From Verrucomicrobiota bacterium JB023 (GTDB lineage Bacteria > Verrucomicrobiota > Verrucomicrobiia > Verrucomicrobiales > Akkermansiaceae), in NCBI GenBank assembly GCA_030673895.1, contig JAUTCR010000036.1, positions 1 to 44,381 of the forward strand: a stretch of DNA of 44,381 nt, in the 5' to 3' direction. Below the pieces are notes generated by a model, which saw only the letters and a program-made list of their open reading frames with translations, ran no database searches and was not told where the DNA came from. Shown here in pieces: positions 7,887-14,569 of the stretch. Within the stretch, counting starts at the first letter, position 1, and each line of letters starts with the position of its first letter. Both the position numbers and the translations under genes were made by a program.

Positions 7887-9088
7887 GTTCTTCCCGACCT
7901 ATCATGCAGACGCGCGTTCTCATCGTCGGCGCGGGACCTGCCGGCCTGGGTGTTTCCATCGCGCTTAAGAAAGCGGGAGTGTTCGATCAGCTCGTCGTCG
8001 ATGCGCGCGAGATTGGTGCGGCCTTCCGGTCCTGGCCGAAGACCGTGTCACTCCTGACGCCCTCCTTCTTCTCCAATTCCTTCGGGCTGACGGATCTCAA
8101 TTCCATCGATCCAGATTCTTCTCCCGCCGACTATCTGCACACGCAACATCCCGATGGCGAAGGTTACGCCAATTACCTTCAAGCAGCGGCAGCTCACTTC
8201 GAGCTGCCCGTGCGCAAAGGAGTCGAGGTGACCGCAGTCAAGAAGACCTCGGCAGGCTTCGTCGTCGACTCCTCCCAGGGTCCCATCTATGCCGACTACC
8301 TTGTCTGGGCGGCAGGCCAGTTCTTCCATCCTCGCGACCGGGATTTTCCGGGCTCGGAGCACGCACTCCATAGCTCCCGGGTGAAGGACTGGACCACGCT
8401 GGAGGGAGAGCAATTCACCGTCATCGGGGGCTATGAAAGTGGTGTGGATGCTGCCCTCAATCTCGTCAATAACGGAAAGTCAGTCCGCCTCATTTCCCGA
8501 GGTGAACCTTGGGCCTCTGATCATCCCGATCCCTCCCGCTCCTTGAGCCCCCGCACTCTGGACCGCTTGCGTGAACTACTACGAAAGCCGGAGAAAGCCC
8601 GTCTTGTCGAATTCGTCAAGGACACCACCATCACACAGATCGAGGAGGGAGAAGGCTTCTGGACCTTGCGCGATCAAGACCATATCCCCATGGCTTCTAA
8701 GACGAGGCCCATCCTCGCCAATGGGTTTCACAGCGGTCTCGGCGTCGTTGCGGAGCTCTTCGACACAGACCAACATGGCAACCCCGTCTTCACCGAAGCG
8801 GCGGATGAATCCACGTTGACCTCCGGCCTGTTCTATTCCGGCCCCGCCCTCGTCCATCGCAATGCGCTCTTCTGCTTCATCTACAAATTCCGCGCCCGCT
8901 TTGGCGTCATCGCTGCGGAGATCGCCCGCCGTCTCGGTGAGCCAGAGGTCGAGGAAAAGCTCAGCTCCTACGCCAAAGCCGGCTTCATGAATACCGACCT
9001 CGAGTGCTGCACGAGCTGCGAATGCGCTATCGATTCCGACAGAAGCAACACGCCTGAACCCTCCTCTTTCGACGAACAACCCGCATGA
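7883..9088 (+). CDS. FAD-dependent oxidoreductase (CzcO/flavin monooxygenase-like) with Cys-rich tail
   Basis: A protein of 401 residues with two Rossmann folds. The FAD motif is [17 protein letters not shown] near residue 12, and the NAD(P)H-binding motif is [18 protein letters not shown] near residue 180. The layout matches the CzcO/YpdA/flavin-monooxygenase group. The unusual feature is the C-terminus: after TDLE comes CCTSCEC, four Cys in seven residues, then a polar tail. This could bind metal or act as a redox relay. The gene overlaps its upstream neighbour and the downstream GTPase by 4 bp each, so it is firmly inside the metal operon. The substrate is unknown; the context suggests a thiol or metallophore-type redox role (inference). 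Confidence 0.82.
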   Translation: MSSSRPIMQTRVLIVGAGPAGLGVSIALKKAGVFDQLVVDAREIGAAFRSWPKTVSLLTPSFFSNSFGLTDLNSIDPDSSPADYLHTQHPDGEGYANYLQAAAAHFELPVRKGVEVTAVKKTSAGFVVDSSQGPIYADYLVWAAGQFFHPRDRDFPGSEHALHSSRVKDWTTLEGEQFTVIGGYESGVDAALNLVNNGKSVRLISRGEPWASDHPDPSRSLSPRTLDRLRELLRKPEKARLVEFVKDTTITQIEEGEGFWTLRDQDHIPMASKTRPILANGFHSGLGVVAELFDTDQHGNPVFTEAADESTLTSGLFYSGPALVHRNALFCFIYKFRARFGVIAAEIARRLGEPEVEEKLSSYAKAGFMNTDLECCTSCECAIDSDRSNTPEPSSFDEQPA

Positions 9089-10287
9089 CCCCAAACTCAC
9101 TCCTCCCAGTTACCGTCCTCTCCGGCTTCCTCGGATCGGGCAAGACGACGCTTCTCAATCATATCCTCCGCAATCGCGAGGGCAAGCGGGTCGCGGTCAT
9201 CGTCAATGACATGTCCGAGGTCAACATCGACGCTGACCTCGTCCGTAATGGCGACGCCTCCCTCTCGCAGACCGAGGAGAGAATGGTCGAGATGTCCAAT
9301 GGCTGCATCTGCTGCACGTTACGCGAGGACCTCTTGATCGAGGTCGGAAAGCTGGCGAAAGAAAACCGCTTCGACCACCTTGTCATCGAATCCACTGGAG
9401 TCTCCGAGCCCATGCCCGTTGCGGAAACCTTCACCTTCGAGGACGAGAATGGCCAGTCGCTGGGTGATGTCGCCAAGATAGATACGATGGTCACCGTAGT
9501 TGATGCTCCTAATTTTCTACGTGACTACTCCACGACTGCATCACTTGACGATCGGAATCAAGCCGTAGGGGAAGAAGATGAACGCACAATTGTCGATCTC
9601 CTGACCGACCAGATTGAATTCGCCGACGTCATCTTAGTCAACAAGACCGATCTCGTTTCCGAGGAAGAGTTGACAACGGTCCACGGCATGATTCGAGCCC
9701 TCAATCCTCAGGCGCGCATCCATGATACCGTGAATTCCGCAGTTCCTCTCGATTCCGTCATCGGGACCGGCCTCTACGACGCCGAACAAGCCGCTGCACA
9801 CGAAGGCTGGCTCGACTCACTCGTCGAGCACACCCCGGAGACGGAAGAATACGGAATCGCGAACTTCATCTACGAGCGCCGGGTTCCCTTCCATCCTCAG
9901 CGGTTTTACGATTGCTTGCGACAGGAATGGCCTGGGGTCATTCGCTCTAAGGGAGTCTTTTGGCTAGCTACCCGGCTCCCCTACGCGGGTTTCTGGTCCC
10001 AGGCTGGAGCGGTCAGCCGTTACCAGTGCGCGGGCTACTTCTGGGCCGCGGTCCCCAAGAAGCATTGGCCCGAGGATCGGGCACACATCGATCGAGTCTG
10101 GAAGGGTGAGAATGGCGACTGCCGCCAGGAAATCGTTCTCATCGGTCGTGATATGGATCGAGAGGCGCTCGTTGCCATGCTTGACGACTGCCTGCTCACC
10201 GAAGATGAGCTGGCAATCAGTGAAAAGAAGTGGAAGAAGCATTTCCCTGATCCTTTTCCGAAGTGGAAAATGGGGCTTCTTGGATGA
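9085..10287 (+). CDS. COG0523 (CobW-type) metallochaperone GTPase
   Basis: A protein of 400 residues. The P-loop is GFLGSGKT (14-21), the metal-binding motif CxCC is GCICC (73-77), the guanine motif is NKTD (186-189), and a CobW C-terminal domain covers about 280-385 ([19 protein letters not shown]). The length and C-terminal domain match the ZigA/YeiR-like group of COG0523 proteins, which deliver zinc to client enzymes during zinc starvation, rather than cobalamin CobW. It is the last gene of the run and overlaps the flavoprotein gene by 4 bp. Its presence is the best single argument that the cluster handles zinc. A role in nitrile hydratase or cobalamin synthesis is unlikely because no such genes are near. 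Confidence 0.92.
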   Translation: MTPNSLLPVTVLSGFLGSGKTTLLNHILRNREGKRVAVIVNDMSEVNIDADLVRNGDASLSQTEERMVEMSNGCICCTLREDLLIEVGKLAKENRFDHLVIESTGVSEPMPVAETFTFEDENGQSLGDVAKIDTMVTVVDAPNFLRDYSTTASLDDRNQAVGEEDERTIVDLLTDQIEFADVILVNKTDLVSEEELTTVHGMIRALNPQARIHDTVNSAVPLDSVIGTGLYDAEQAAAHEGWLDSLVEHTPETEEYGIANFIYERRVPFHPQRFYDCLRQEWPGVIRSKGVFWLATRLPYAGFWSQAGAVSRYQCAGYFWAAVPKKHWPEDRAHIDRVWKGENGDCRQEIVLIGRDMDREALVAMLDDCLLTEDELAISEKKWKKHFPDPFPKWKMGLLG

Positions 10288-10594
10288 GCCGATTCGATGC
10301 AACGAGTCTGACTCCCCGAACTTAATTAATATCTCTATCAGCTCTTCGCCCTTCGCCGCTGCGAGTGGCGGAGAGCTGCGCTGGTCTTTGCGGGAACCTT
10401 GTTCTCCAGCATGCGCGAACGTGACGCCGCTTGGTTGAGAACGAGCTGTTGGGAGCTGGCAGACGTGTGCGACACGGGACGCAATAACTTCGGCGAAAAG
10501 CAGTCTCCAAGCGGATGCCTTCTAGTTATCAACCTTTAGAGAGACCGACCAAGACCTTGAGTGAACTCATGCCGAAAGTGGCGGACCGGGAGGG
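10288..10594. other. intergenic stretch without a supported gene
   Basis: No credible gene was found here. The G+C-rich part around 10340-10440 carries imperfect short inverted repeats. Its minus-strand reading frames are short, overlapping and compositionally odd. It may be a dispersed repeat or a remnant of mobile DNA, but no terminal repeats were seen. Confidence 0.4.
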
Positions 10595-11032
10595 ATGAAA
10601 TTACGAACTTTGACCGCGATTCCGTGCCTTGTCGGGGTGGTGCGAAATTCTTGGGTCGAGGGCAGCAAGCTGGTTCATCCAGTGCTGCATTCATGGGACC
10701 CTCCACAAGAGAATACATCCCTCATGCTCATGCAACCGGAACAAAAGCATCTGATCCACCTCAGTCTGAATTGGGAAAAGGCCTTGAAATCAGGGCTTGT
10801 TGGCTCCGCTGCCGAGATTGGACAGCATTGCGGACTCACAGCGGGGCGCGTGCGCCAAATTGTCAGGCTATCCGGCATGGCCTCGGAAATCGTGGGATTT
10901 CTCGCCGGTTTGGAGGGTGAAAAGGCGTTGCGAGGGTATTCGGAAGCGCGGATTCGCTTCATAGTTGCCCTACCACGTGTGAACCAAGTCAGGGCATTCG
11001 AGGAGAAATTCGGGGTCAACTTGAGCGGCTGA
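10595..11032 (+). CDS. small helix-turn-helix protein, recombinase-associated type (possibly degenerate)
   Basis: A protein of 145 residues. The first 45 residues look unstructured. The rest contains a ParB-like helix-turn-helix: GLVGSAAEIGQHCGLTAGRVRQIVRLSGMASEI (about 70-102). This arrangement, a short protein with LxxGxxxSxAEIxxxxGLTxxRVxQIxxL, resembles the HTH proteins encoded next to serine recombinases in several phyla. No recombinase is adjacent, so this may be a remnant. The start is uncertain; a Met near residue 43 (about 10721), just before the conserved part, is an alternative. The following 246 bp up to the TetR gene show nothing recognisable. Confidence 0.45.
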   Translation: MKLRTLTAIPCLVGVVRNSWVEGSKLVHPVLHSWDPPQENTSLMLMQPEQKHLIHLSLNWEKALKSGLVGSAAEIGQHCGLTAGRVRQIVRLSGMASEIVGFLAGLEGEKALRGYSEARIRFIVALPRVNQVRAFEEKFGVNLSG

Positions 11033-11278
11033 TTTGATCCATTTGCTTCACAAGCCAATGGTAGTCGTCCCTCAGCAGAGGTCGTGAGCACGCCAAGGCA
11101 AAAGAGAAGGAGTCGTCGCCCGAAGGACTCAATCGGCACGGCTGGCAGATCAGGTAACTGAAAAAATGTGCCAGACTCATCGCCACGAAATAGATCGCTC
11201 CGGCGAGAAGTGAGTATCGCTATGCGTTTTCCATCCAGTTCTTCTCCTTATGTAGATTTCCAGGCATCAGCATTCCGC

Positions 11279-11836
11279 TCACGCAGCAATCGAAGCGATG
11301 TAGGACTCCGCAGCCGGTCCGAAGGAGTCGACGTCTCCCTTTGCCCTCGCCAATACTTGCATTCCCTGCAAGAGAGCGAGAAACGCGGCGGCGGCGTCTG
11401 CGGGTGAGCCCGCGAAGCTGAGAGTCCCCTTCTCGCGGCCTTCCTCGAAAACTTGAGTGTATCGCTCGACCACGAGTTCAGCGGTCTCGTGCAGATCTTT
11501 CGTCACCGCAGCAGAGTAATCGCTGCAACTTCCGGACAACGCTCCGAGCAGGCAAAGGTGATCACTTCGAAGTCCTTCTTCGAAAACCGCGGCAATTTCC
11601 CGGAGCTTGGTCGGCTCGTCCAGATCTGGCCGCTGGAGAATCTCCCCATAGCGGGCGCCATAGGTGGTTCGGCAACGTTCCAGGAGAGAAAGCGCAAGGT
11701 CTTCCTTGCTGCGGAAATGATGGAAAACGCTAGGCTTTTTCAAGCCGACAGCATCCGCAAGAGCTTGGAAGCTGACGGCATTCAGGCCCCGGTCTTGAAC
11801 GAGTGATTGGGCGGCATCGATGAGTTTTTCACGCAT
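11279..11836 (-). CDS. TetR/AcrR family transcriptional regulator
   Basis: A protein of 185 residues. The N-terminal TetR helix-turn-helix is complete: LIDAAQSLVQDRGLNAVSFQALADAVGLKKPSVFHHFRSKEDL (about residues 5-47). The C-terminal ligand domain is generic. The ATG at 11836 is preferred over an upstream in-frame TTG at 11854, because that TTG lies inside the palindromic operator. The gene is divergent from the redox operon starting at 11948, and two strong palindromes lie between them, so it probably represses both itself and the operon. The inducer is unknown; the operon content suggests quinones, aldehydes or other electrophiles (inference). Confidence 0.9.
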   Translation of the reverse strand: MREKLIDAAQSLVQDRGLNAVSFQALADAVGLKKPSVFHHFRSKEDLALSLLERCRTTYGARYGEILQRPDLDEPTKLREIAAVFEEGLRSDHLCLLGALSGSCSDYSAAVTKDLHETAELVVERYTQVFEEGREKGTLSFAGSPADAAAAFLALLQGMQVLARAKGDVDSFGPAAESYIASIAA

Positions 11837-11849
11837 TTTTTGAGAATCT

Positions 11850-11863
11850 ACCAACCGGTTGGT
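11850..11863. promoter_or_regulatory. operator O1, perfect 14-bp palindrome
   Basis: ACCAACCGGTTGGT is a perfect palindrome directly upstream of the TetR gene start, and its last base touches the TTGACA -35 box of the divergent operon. It shares its ACCAACC half-site with O2. A TetR dimer bound here would block both directions. Confidence 0.75.
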
Positions 11864-11891
11864 TGACAGTCAAACAAGACCTGCTAAGAAT
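11863..11891 (+). promoter_or_regulatory. sigma70-like promoter of the redox operon
   Basis: A perfect -35 box TTGACA lies at 11863-11868. After a 16-nt spacer comes TAAGAA (about 11885-11890), a fair -10 box. The predicted transcription start would fall near 11898, at the edge of operator O2. The promoter is thus sandwiched between O1 and O2. Confidence 0.6.
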
Positions 11892-11901
11892 GCTTGCACC
11901 C

Positions 11902-11921
11902 AACCAACCGATTGGTTGGTT
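11902..11921. promoter_or_regulatory. operator O2, 20-bp dyad
   Basis: AACCAACC and GGTTGGTT form 8-bp perfect arms around a GATT centre. The half-site equals that of O1. It lies over the expected transcription start of the redox operon, a classical repression position. Confidence 0.75.
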
Positions 11922-11947
11922 TAACTTCGAATAAAACGAGACAAAAG

Positions 11948-12247
11948 ATGAGCAAAAACATTTACACGATCGCCGTCCTGAAGGCGAAACTCGGCCGATT
12001 GGGCGATCTCAAGGCTACCTTGGAAGCCCTTGCGGCGGAAACGCGCAAGGAGCCTGGAGCCCAAGAGTATTTTTTCATCCAGGACGAGAGTCACGACACG
12101 GACACCATCATTTCCTACGAACGTTGGGAAAATTCGGATGAGGAGAGAAAACACTGGGAGACGCCTCACCTGACGAAGGCGTTGCAGGAGCTCGGCGACA
12201 TTCTCGACGGCGATCCCATCATCCACAAGGGCTTCCAGATCATCTAA
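11948..12247 (+). CDS. antibiotic biosynthesis monooxygenase (ABM) domain protein, YgiN-like
   Basis: A small ferredoxin-like fold protein of 99 residues. MSKNIYTIAVLKAKLGRLGDLKATLEALAAETRKEPGAQEYFFIQDES and YERWENSDEERKHWETPHL are the characteristic ABM strands and helices. Such proteins (for example E. coli YgiN) act as cofactor-free quinol monooxygenases or quinone-binding partners. The ATG at 11948 is chosen because the domain begins there; an earlier in-frame start would overlap operator O2. It is the first gene of the TetR-controlled operon. Pairing with an MdaB-type quinone reductase downstream is informative, since E. coli ygiN and mdaB are also neighbours. Confidence 0.88.
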   Translation: MSKNIYTIAVLKAKLGRLGDLKATLEALAAETRKEPGAQEYFFIQDESHDTDTIISYERWENSDEERKHWETPHLTKALQELGDILDGDPIIHKGFQII

Positions 12248-12276
12248 TCCGATCCGCAACCATCAAAAGAAACGAT

Positions 12277-13110
12277 ATGAGCAAAACGATACTAATCACA
12301 GGTGCAGGATCCGGTCTCGGACACGGTGTGGCATTGGGTCTCGCCAAGAAAGGGCATCAAGTCATCGCTACCTGCGAGAACTGGCCCCAGGTGACGCAAC
12401 TCCGTTCGGACGCGGATGCGGGGAATCTATCCGGCAACCTGACCGTAGAGAAGTTGGATTACCGGAGTTCGGACGACATCGCACACATCATCGAAAAGTA
12501 TGCGGCAGAGGTCGACATCTTCGCCCCCAACGCTGCCACCGGAGAAACCGGCCCGATTGCCGAAATCGATGTCGACCGGGTGAGGCATGTGTTCGAGGTC
12601 AATGTCTTCCGAACGCTGGAGTTGATCCAAGGCTTTGCCAAAGCCTTCGTGGCGCGCGGCCATGGCAAGATTATCCCGACCTCCTCCATTGCGGGATTTT
12701 TCACCTTTAACTATCTGGCTCCCTACTGCGCGTCGAAGCACGCTCTCGAGGCGGTGATGCAGACGCTCTACAACGAGCTGAAAGGAACCGGAGTTCAAGT
12801 GGCGACCATCAATCCGGGCCCCTTTCGGACCGGCTTCAATGATCGAATGTATGACACACTCGATCAGTGGTATGATCCGGAGACGAACTTCACGGAGGAG
12901 AAACCGATCCGAAAAGTTCAGCAACTCTTTGCCGGCCCGGACCTGCAGCTCGATCCGGAAAGCATGATTGAATTCATGATCGAAAGAATCCCGGAGGAAG
13001 AACACCCCTTTCGTAATGTCCATCCCGCAGGAGCGATCGAAGACACGAACGCCTACCAGAAGAGCATCTATGAATGGGTGTCATCTCCCGAGCAAGCCAA
13101 AGAAAAGTAA
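12277..13110 (+). CDS. short-chain dehydrogenase/reductase (classical SDR)
   Basis: A protein of 277 residues with the cofactor motif TGAGSGLG (8-15), the catalytic Ser in TSSIAG (about 135-140) and YCASK with Tyr150 and Lys154. The usual NNAG is replaced by PNAATG. It is an NAD(P)H-dependent oxidoreductase acting on an unknown carbonyl or alcohol. The long C-terminal extension after about residue 190 resembles SDRs of the oxidoreductase YusZ type. It starts 29 bp after the ABM gene and lies 18 bp before the quinone reductase gene, so it is in the same operon. Detoxification of reactive carbonyls would fit (inference). Confidence 0.88.
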   Translation: MSKTILITGAGSGLGHGVALGLAKKGHQVIATCENWPQVTQLRSDADAGNLSGNLTVEKLDYRSSDDIAHIIEKYAAEVDIFAPNAATGETGPIAEIDVDRVRHVFEVNVFRTLELIQGFAKAFVARGHGKIIPTSSIAGFFTFNYLAPYCASKHALEAVMQTLYNELKGTGVQVATINPGPFRTGFNDRMYDTLDQWYDPETNFTEEKPIRKVQQLFAGPDLQLDPESMIEFMIERIPEEEHPFRNVHPAGAIEDTNAYQKSIYEWVSSPEQAKEK

Positions 13111-13128
13111 GACAGATCCATTTATCCC

Positions 13129-13722
13129 ATGAAAAAGATTTTCCATATCAATGCCCACGAGGAGTACGAGTTTTCTCCCGGAAAACTCAATGCATCGCTT
13201 TCGGAAAAAGCAAAAGAACACTTTTTGTCCAGAGGATACGAAGTGCGAACGACTACGATGAAAGACGACTACGAAATCGACGAAGAAATTGCCAAACACC
13301 AGTGGGCCGATGTCGTGTTTCTGCAGAGCCCCGTCAACTGGATGGGGGTTCCCTGGTCGTTCAAGAAATACATGGACTATATCTACTCCTACGGAATGGA
13401 CGGTCGTCTTTGCAACGGCGACGGTCGCACCCGGGAAGATTCATCCCGACAGTATGGAACCGGCGGAACGCTCGAGGGGAAGAAATACATGCTCTCCCTG
13501 ACACTCAATGCGCCGGAACATTCATTCGCCGATCCCAGCCAGACATTCTTTGGTGGCAAGACCCTCGATGACCTCTTCTGGCCGATGCACCTCAATTTCA
13601 AATTCTTCGGCATGGAACCTCTGGAGACCTTCGCCTCCTTCGATGTGATGAAAAACCCCACCATCGAGGAAGACTTCGCCCGGTTTGCCAGCCATCTGGA
13701 GAGGAACTTCCCCGGCATTTAG
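13129..13722 (+). CDS. NADPH-quinone reductase, MdaB family
   Basis: A flavodoxin-like fold protein of 197 residues. [24 protein letters not shown], then [34 protein letters not shown], and TLNAPEHSF match the MdaB/NQO group, which reduces quinones by two electrons with FAD and NADPH and so avoids semiquinone radicals. The length equals that of MdaB (about 193-200). The gene is inside the TetR-controlled operon, between an SDR and a selenocysteine peroxiredoxin-like gene, which makes an electrophile or peroxide defence unit likely. Confidence 0.9.
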   Translation: MKKIFHINAHEEYEFSPGKLNASLSEKAKEHFLSRGYEVRTTTMKDDYEIDEEIAKHQWADVVFLQSPVNWMGVPWSFKKYMDYIYSYGMDGRLCNGDGRTREDSSRQYGTGGTLEGKKYMLSLTLNAPEHSFADPSQTFFGGKTLDDLFWPMHLNFKFFGMEPLETFASFDVMKNPTIEEDFARFASHLERNFPGI

Positions 13723-13788
13723 GGCGCTTCGAGGGAGTGCTATCGTATCTTTCTCGTCGTTCAATCAACCCACCAATTTGCGAACATC

Positions 13789-14274
13789 ATGCCCCAGCCA
13801 GACATCAAAAAACTCGACACCGACGACGCCTTTCCGGCGCTCGAACTCGATCTGATCGGTGGAGGAAAGAAATCCCTTCCCTCCGACGAATGGACTTTTC
13901 TCCTTCTCTATCGCGGATACTGGTGACCGTTCTGTCGTCAGCAGTTGGCTGACTTTCAGGAAAAGATCGCCCGCTTCACCGAGCAGAACGTCGCAGTGGT
14001 CGCCTCGTCGACCGAGTCGCTGGAAGAGGCGACCGAAACCGTGGAGAAAGGAAACCTCAGCTACCCGGTCGGATATGGCTTGGACGCGAAAGAGTTCGCC
14101 TCCCGCTATGGAGCCTTCTATTCCGACGACGGGACCTATTTGCACGCGACCGGTTTCCTCCTCGATCCTGATGGCGTCGTGGACATTGCCGTATACAGCA
14201 GCGGCGCGATCGGACGATTCACGGCGGACGATGCCCTGCAGATTCTCGAATATCGGTTGAAATCGAAGGAATAG
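13789..14274 (+). CDS. selenocysteine-containing peroxiredoxin-like protein (AhpC/TSA fold, UxxC), in-frame TGA at 13924-13926
   Basis: Read with TGA 13924-13926 as selenocysteine, this gene makes a 161-residue thioredoxin-fold protein. The segment before the TGA ends LLLYRGYW and the segment after begins PFCRQQLADF. The family motif is YRGxWCPFC, so the TGA stands exactly at the peroxidatic Cys (residue 46), leaving U-P-F-C with Cys49 as the only Cys in the protein. The reading frame, spacing and composition are continuous on both sides, and the second half keeps normal strand-helix order (NVAVVASSTESLEEA, YPVGYGLD, GFLLDPDGVV). A SECIS-like hairpin follows the TGA, and a tRNA-Sec gene lies in the same window. 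A simple gene finder would report only the fragment from 13945 onward. Start ATG 13789 is 66 bp after mdaB, so it is probably the last gene of the TetR operon. Likely role: reduction of peroxides or similar substrates. The alternative is a Cys-to-stop pseudogene or a read error. Confidence 0.85.
13932..13959 (+). promoter_or_regulatory. bacterial SECIS-like hairpin
   Basis: Ten nucleotides after the TGA a perfect 6-bp stem, GTCAGC (13937-13942) with GCTGAC (13948-13953), closes a 5-nt loop AGTTG. An outer stem CTG (13932-13934) with CAG (13957-13959) adds three pairs below a small internal loop. Bacterial SECIS elements sit inside the coding region right after UGA, with a short apical loop having G among its first two bases. 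This hairpin meets those rules and would recruit SelB. Confidence 0.75.
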
Positions 14275-14379
14275 CGATGATGTCCCAACTGCCAGAGGCG
14301 GGGAGGCGTTCGATGGGGTCGCACAGCTAGGCTTTTGGTGGCCTTAATGGCGCGCGGTGAAGAGAAGAGCGTGGACGAT

Positions 14380-14469
14380 TGGCGGACCGAGTGGGATTCG
14401 AACCCACGGTACCGTTTCCGGTACGCACCCTTAGCAAGGGTGTGCTTTCGACCACTCAGCCATCGGTCC
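14380..14469 (-). tRNA. tRNA-Ser (anticodon GCT)
   Basis: On the minus strand the acceptor stem GGACCGA pairs with TCGGTCC, followed by discriminator G and an encoded CCA. The anticodon arm is CACCC-TTGCTAA-GGGTG with anticodon GCT (plus-strand bases 14433-14435). A long variable arm (GTACCG/CGGTAC around GAAA) marks a class II tRNA, and the T-loop is TTCGAAT. It lies downstream of, and opposite to, the selenoprotein gene. Confidence 0.95.
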
Positions 14470-14569
14470 TGAAGGTCGGGGGGGAGGGATTTGACACATT
14501 GAATGAGTGGCGTCAACACCGAAGCTCAACCTAGCGCGACAAGTTTTGTCAGAGAGGCTGATTTCGCCC

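Noticed and set aside
10338-10532. Minus-strand short open frames
   Set aside because: They overlap in several frames, have no start context and look like repeat-derived sequence. No gene call was made.
12427-13023. Minus-strand open frame (198 codons)
   Set aside because: It is antisense to the SDR gene with complete catalytic motifs.
13924-13926. TGA as a real stop (pseudogene or read error), with a separate short gene beginning at TTG 13945
   Set aside because: The TGA falls exactly on the peroxidatic Cys codon, the frame stays intact on both sides, a SECIS-like hairpin follows and a tRNA-Sec is in the window. A start at 13945 would remove half of the fold.
14380-14469. Possible second tRNA-Sec because it lies next to the selenoprotein gene and has a long variable arm
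   Set aside because: The anticodon is GCT and the acceptor stem is 7 bp, so it is tRNA-Ser.
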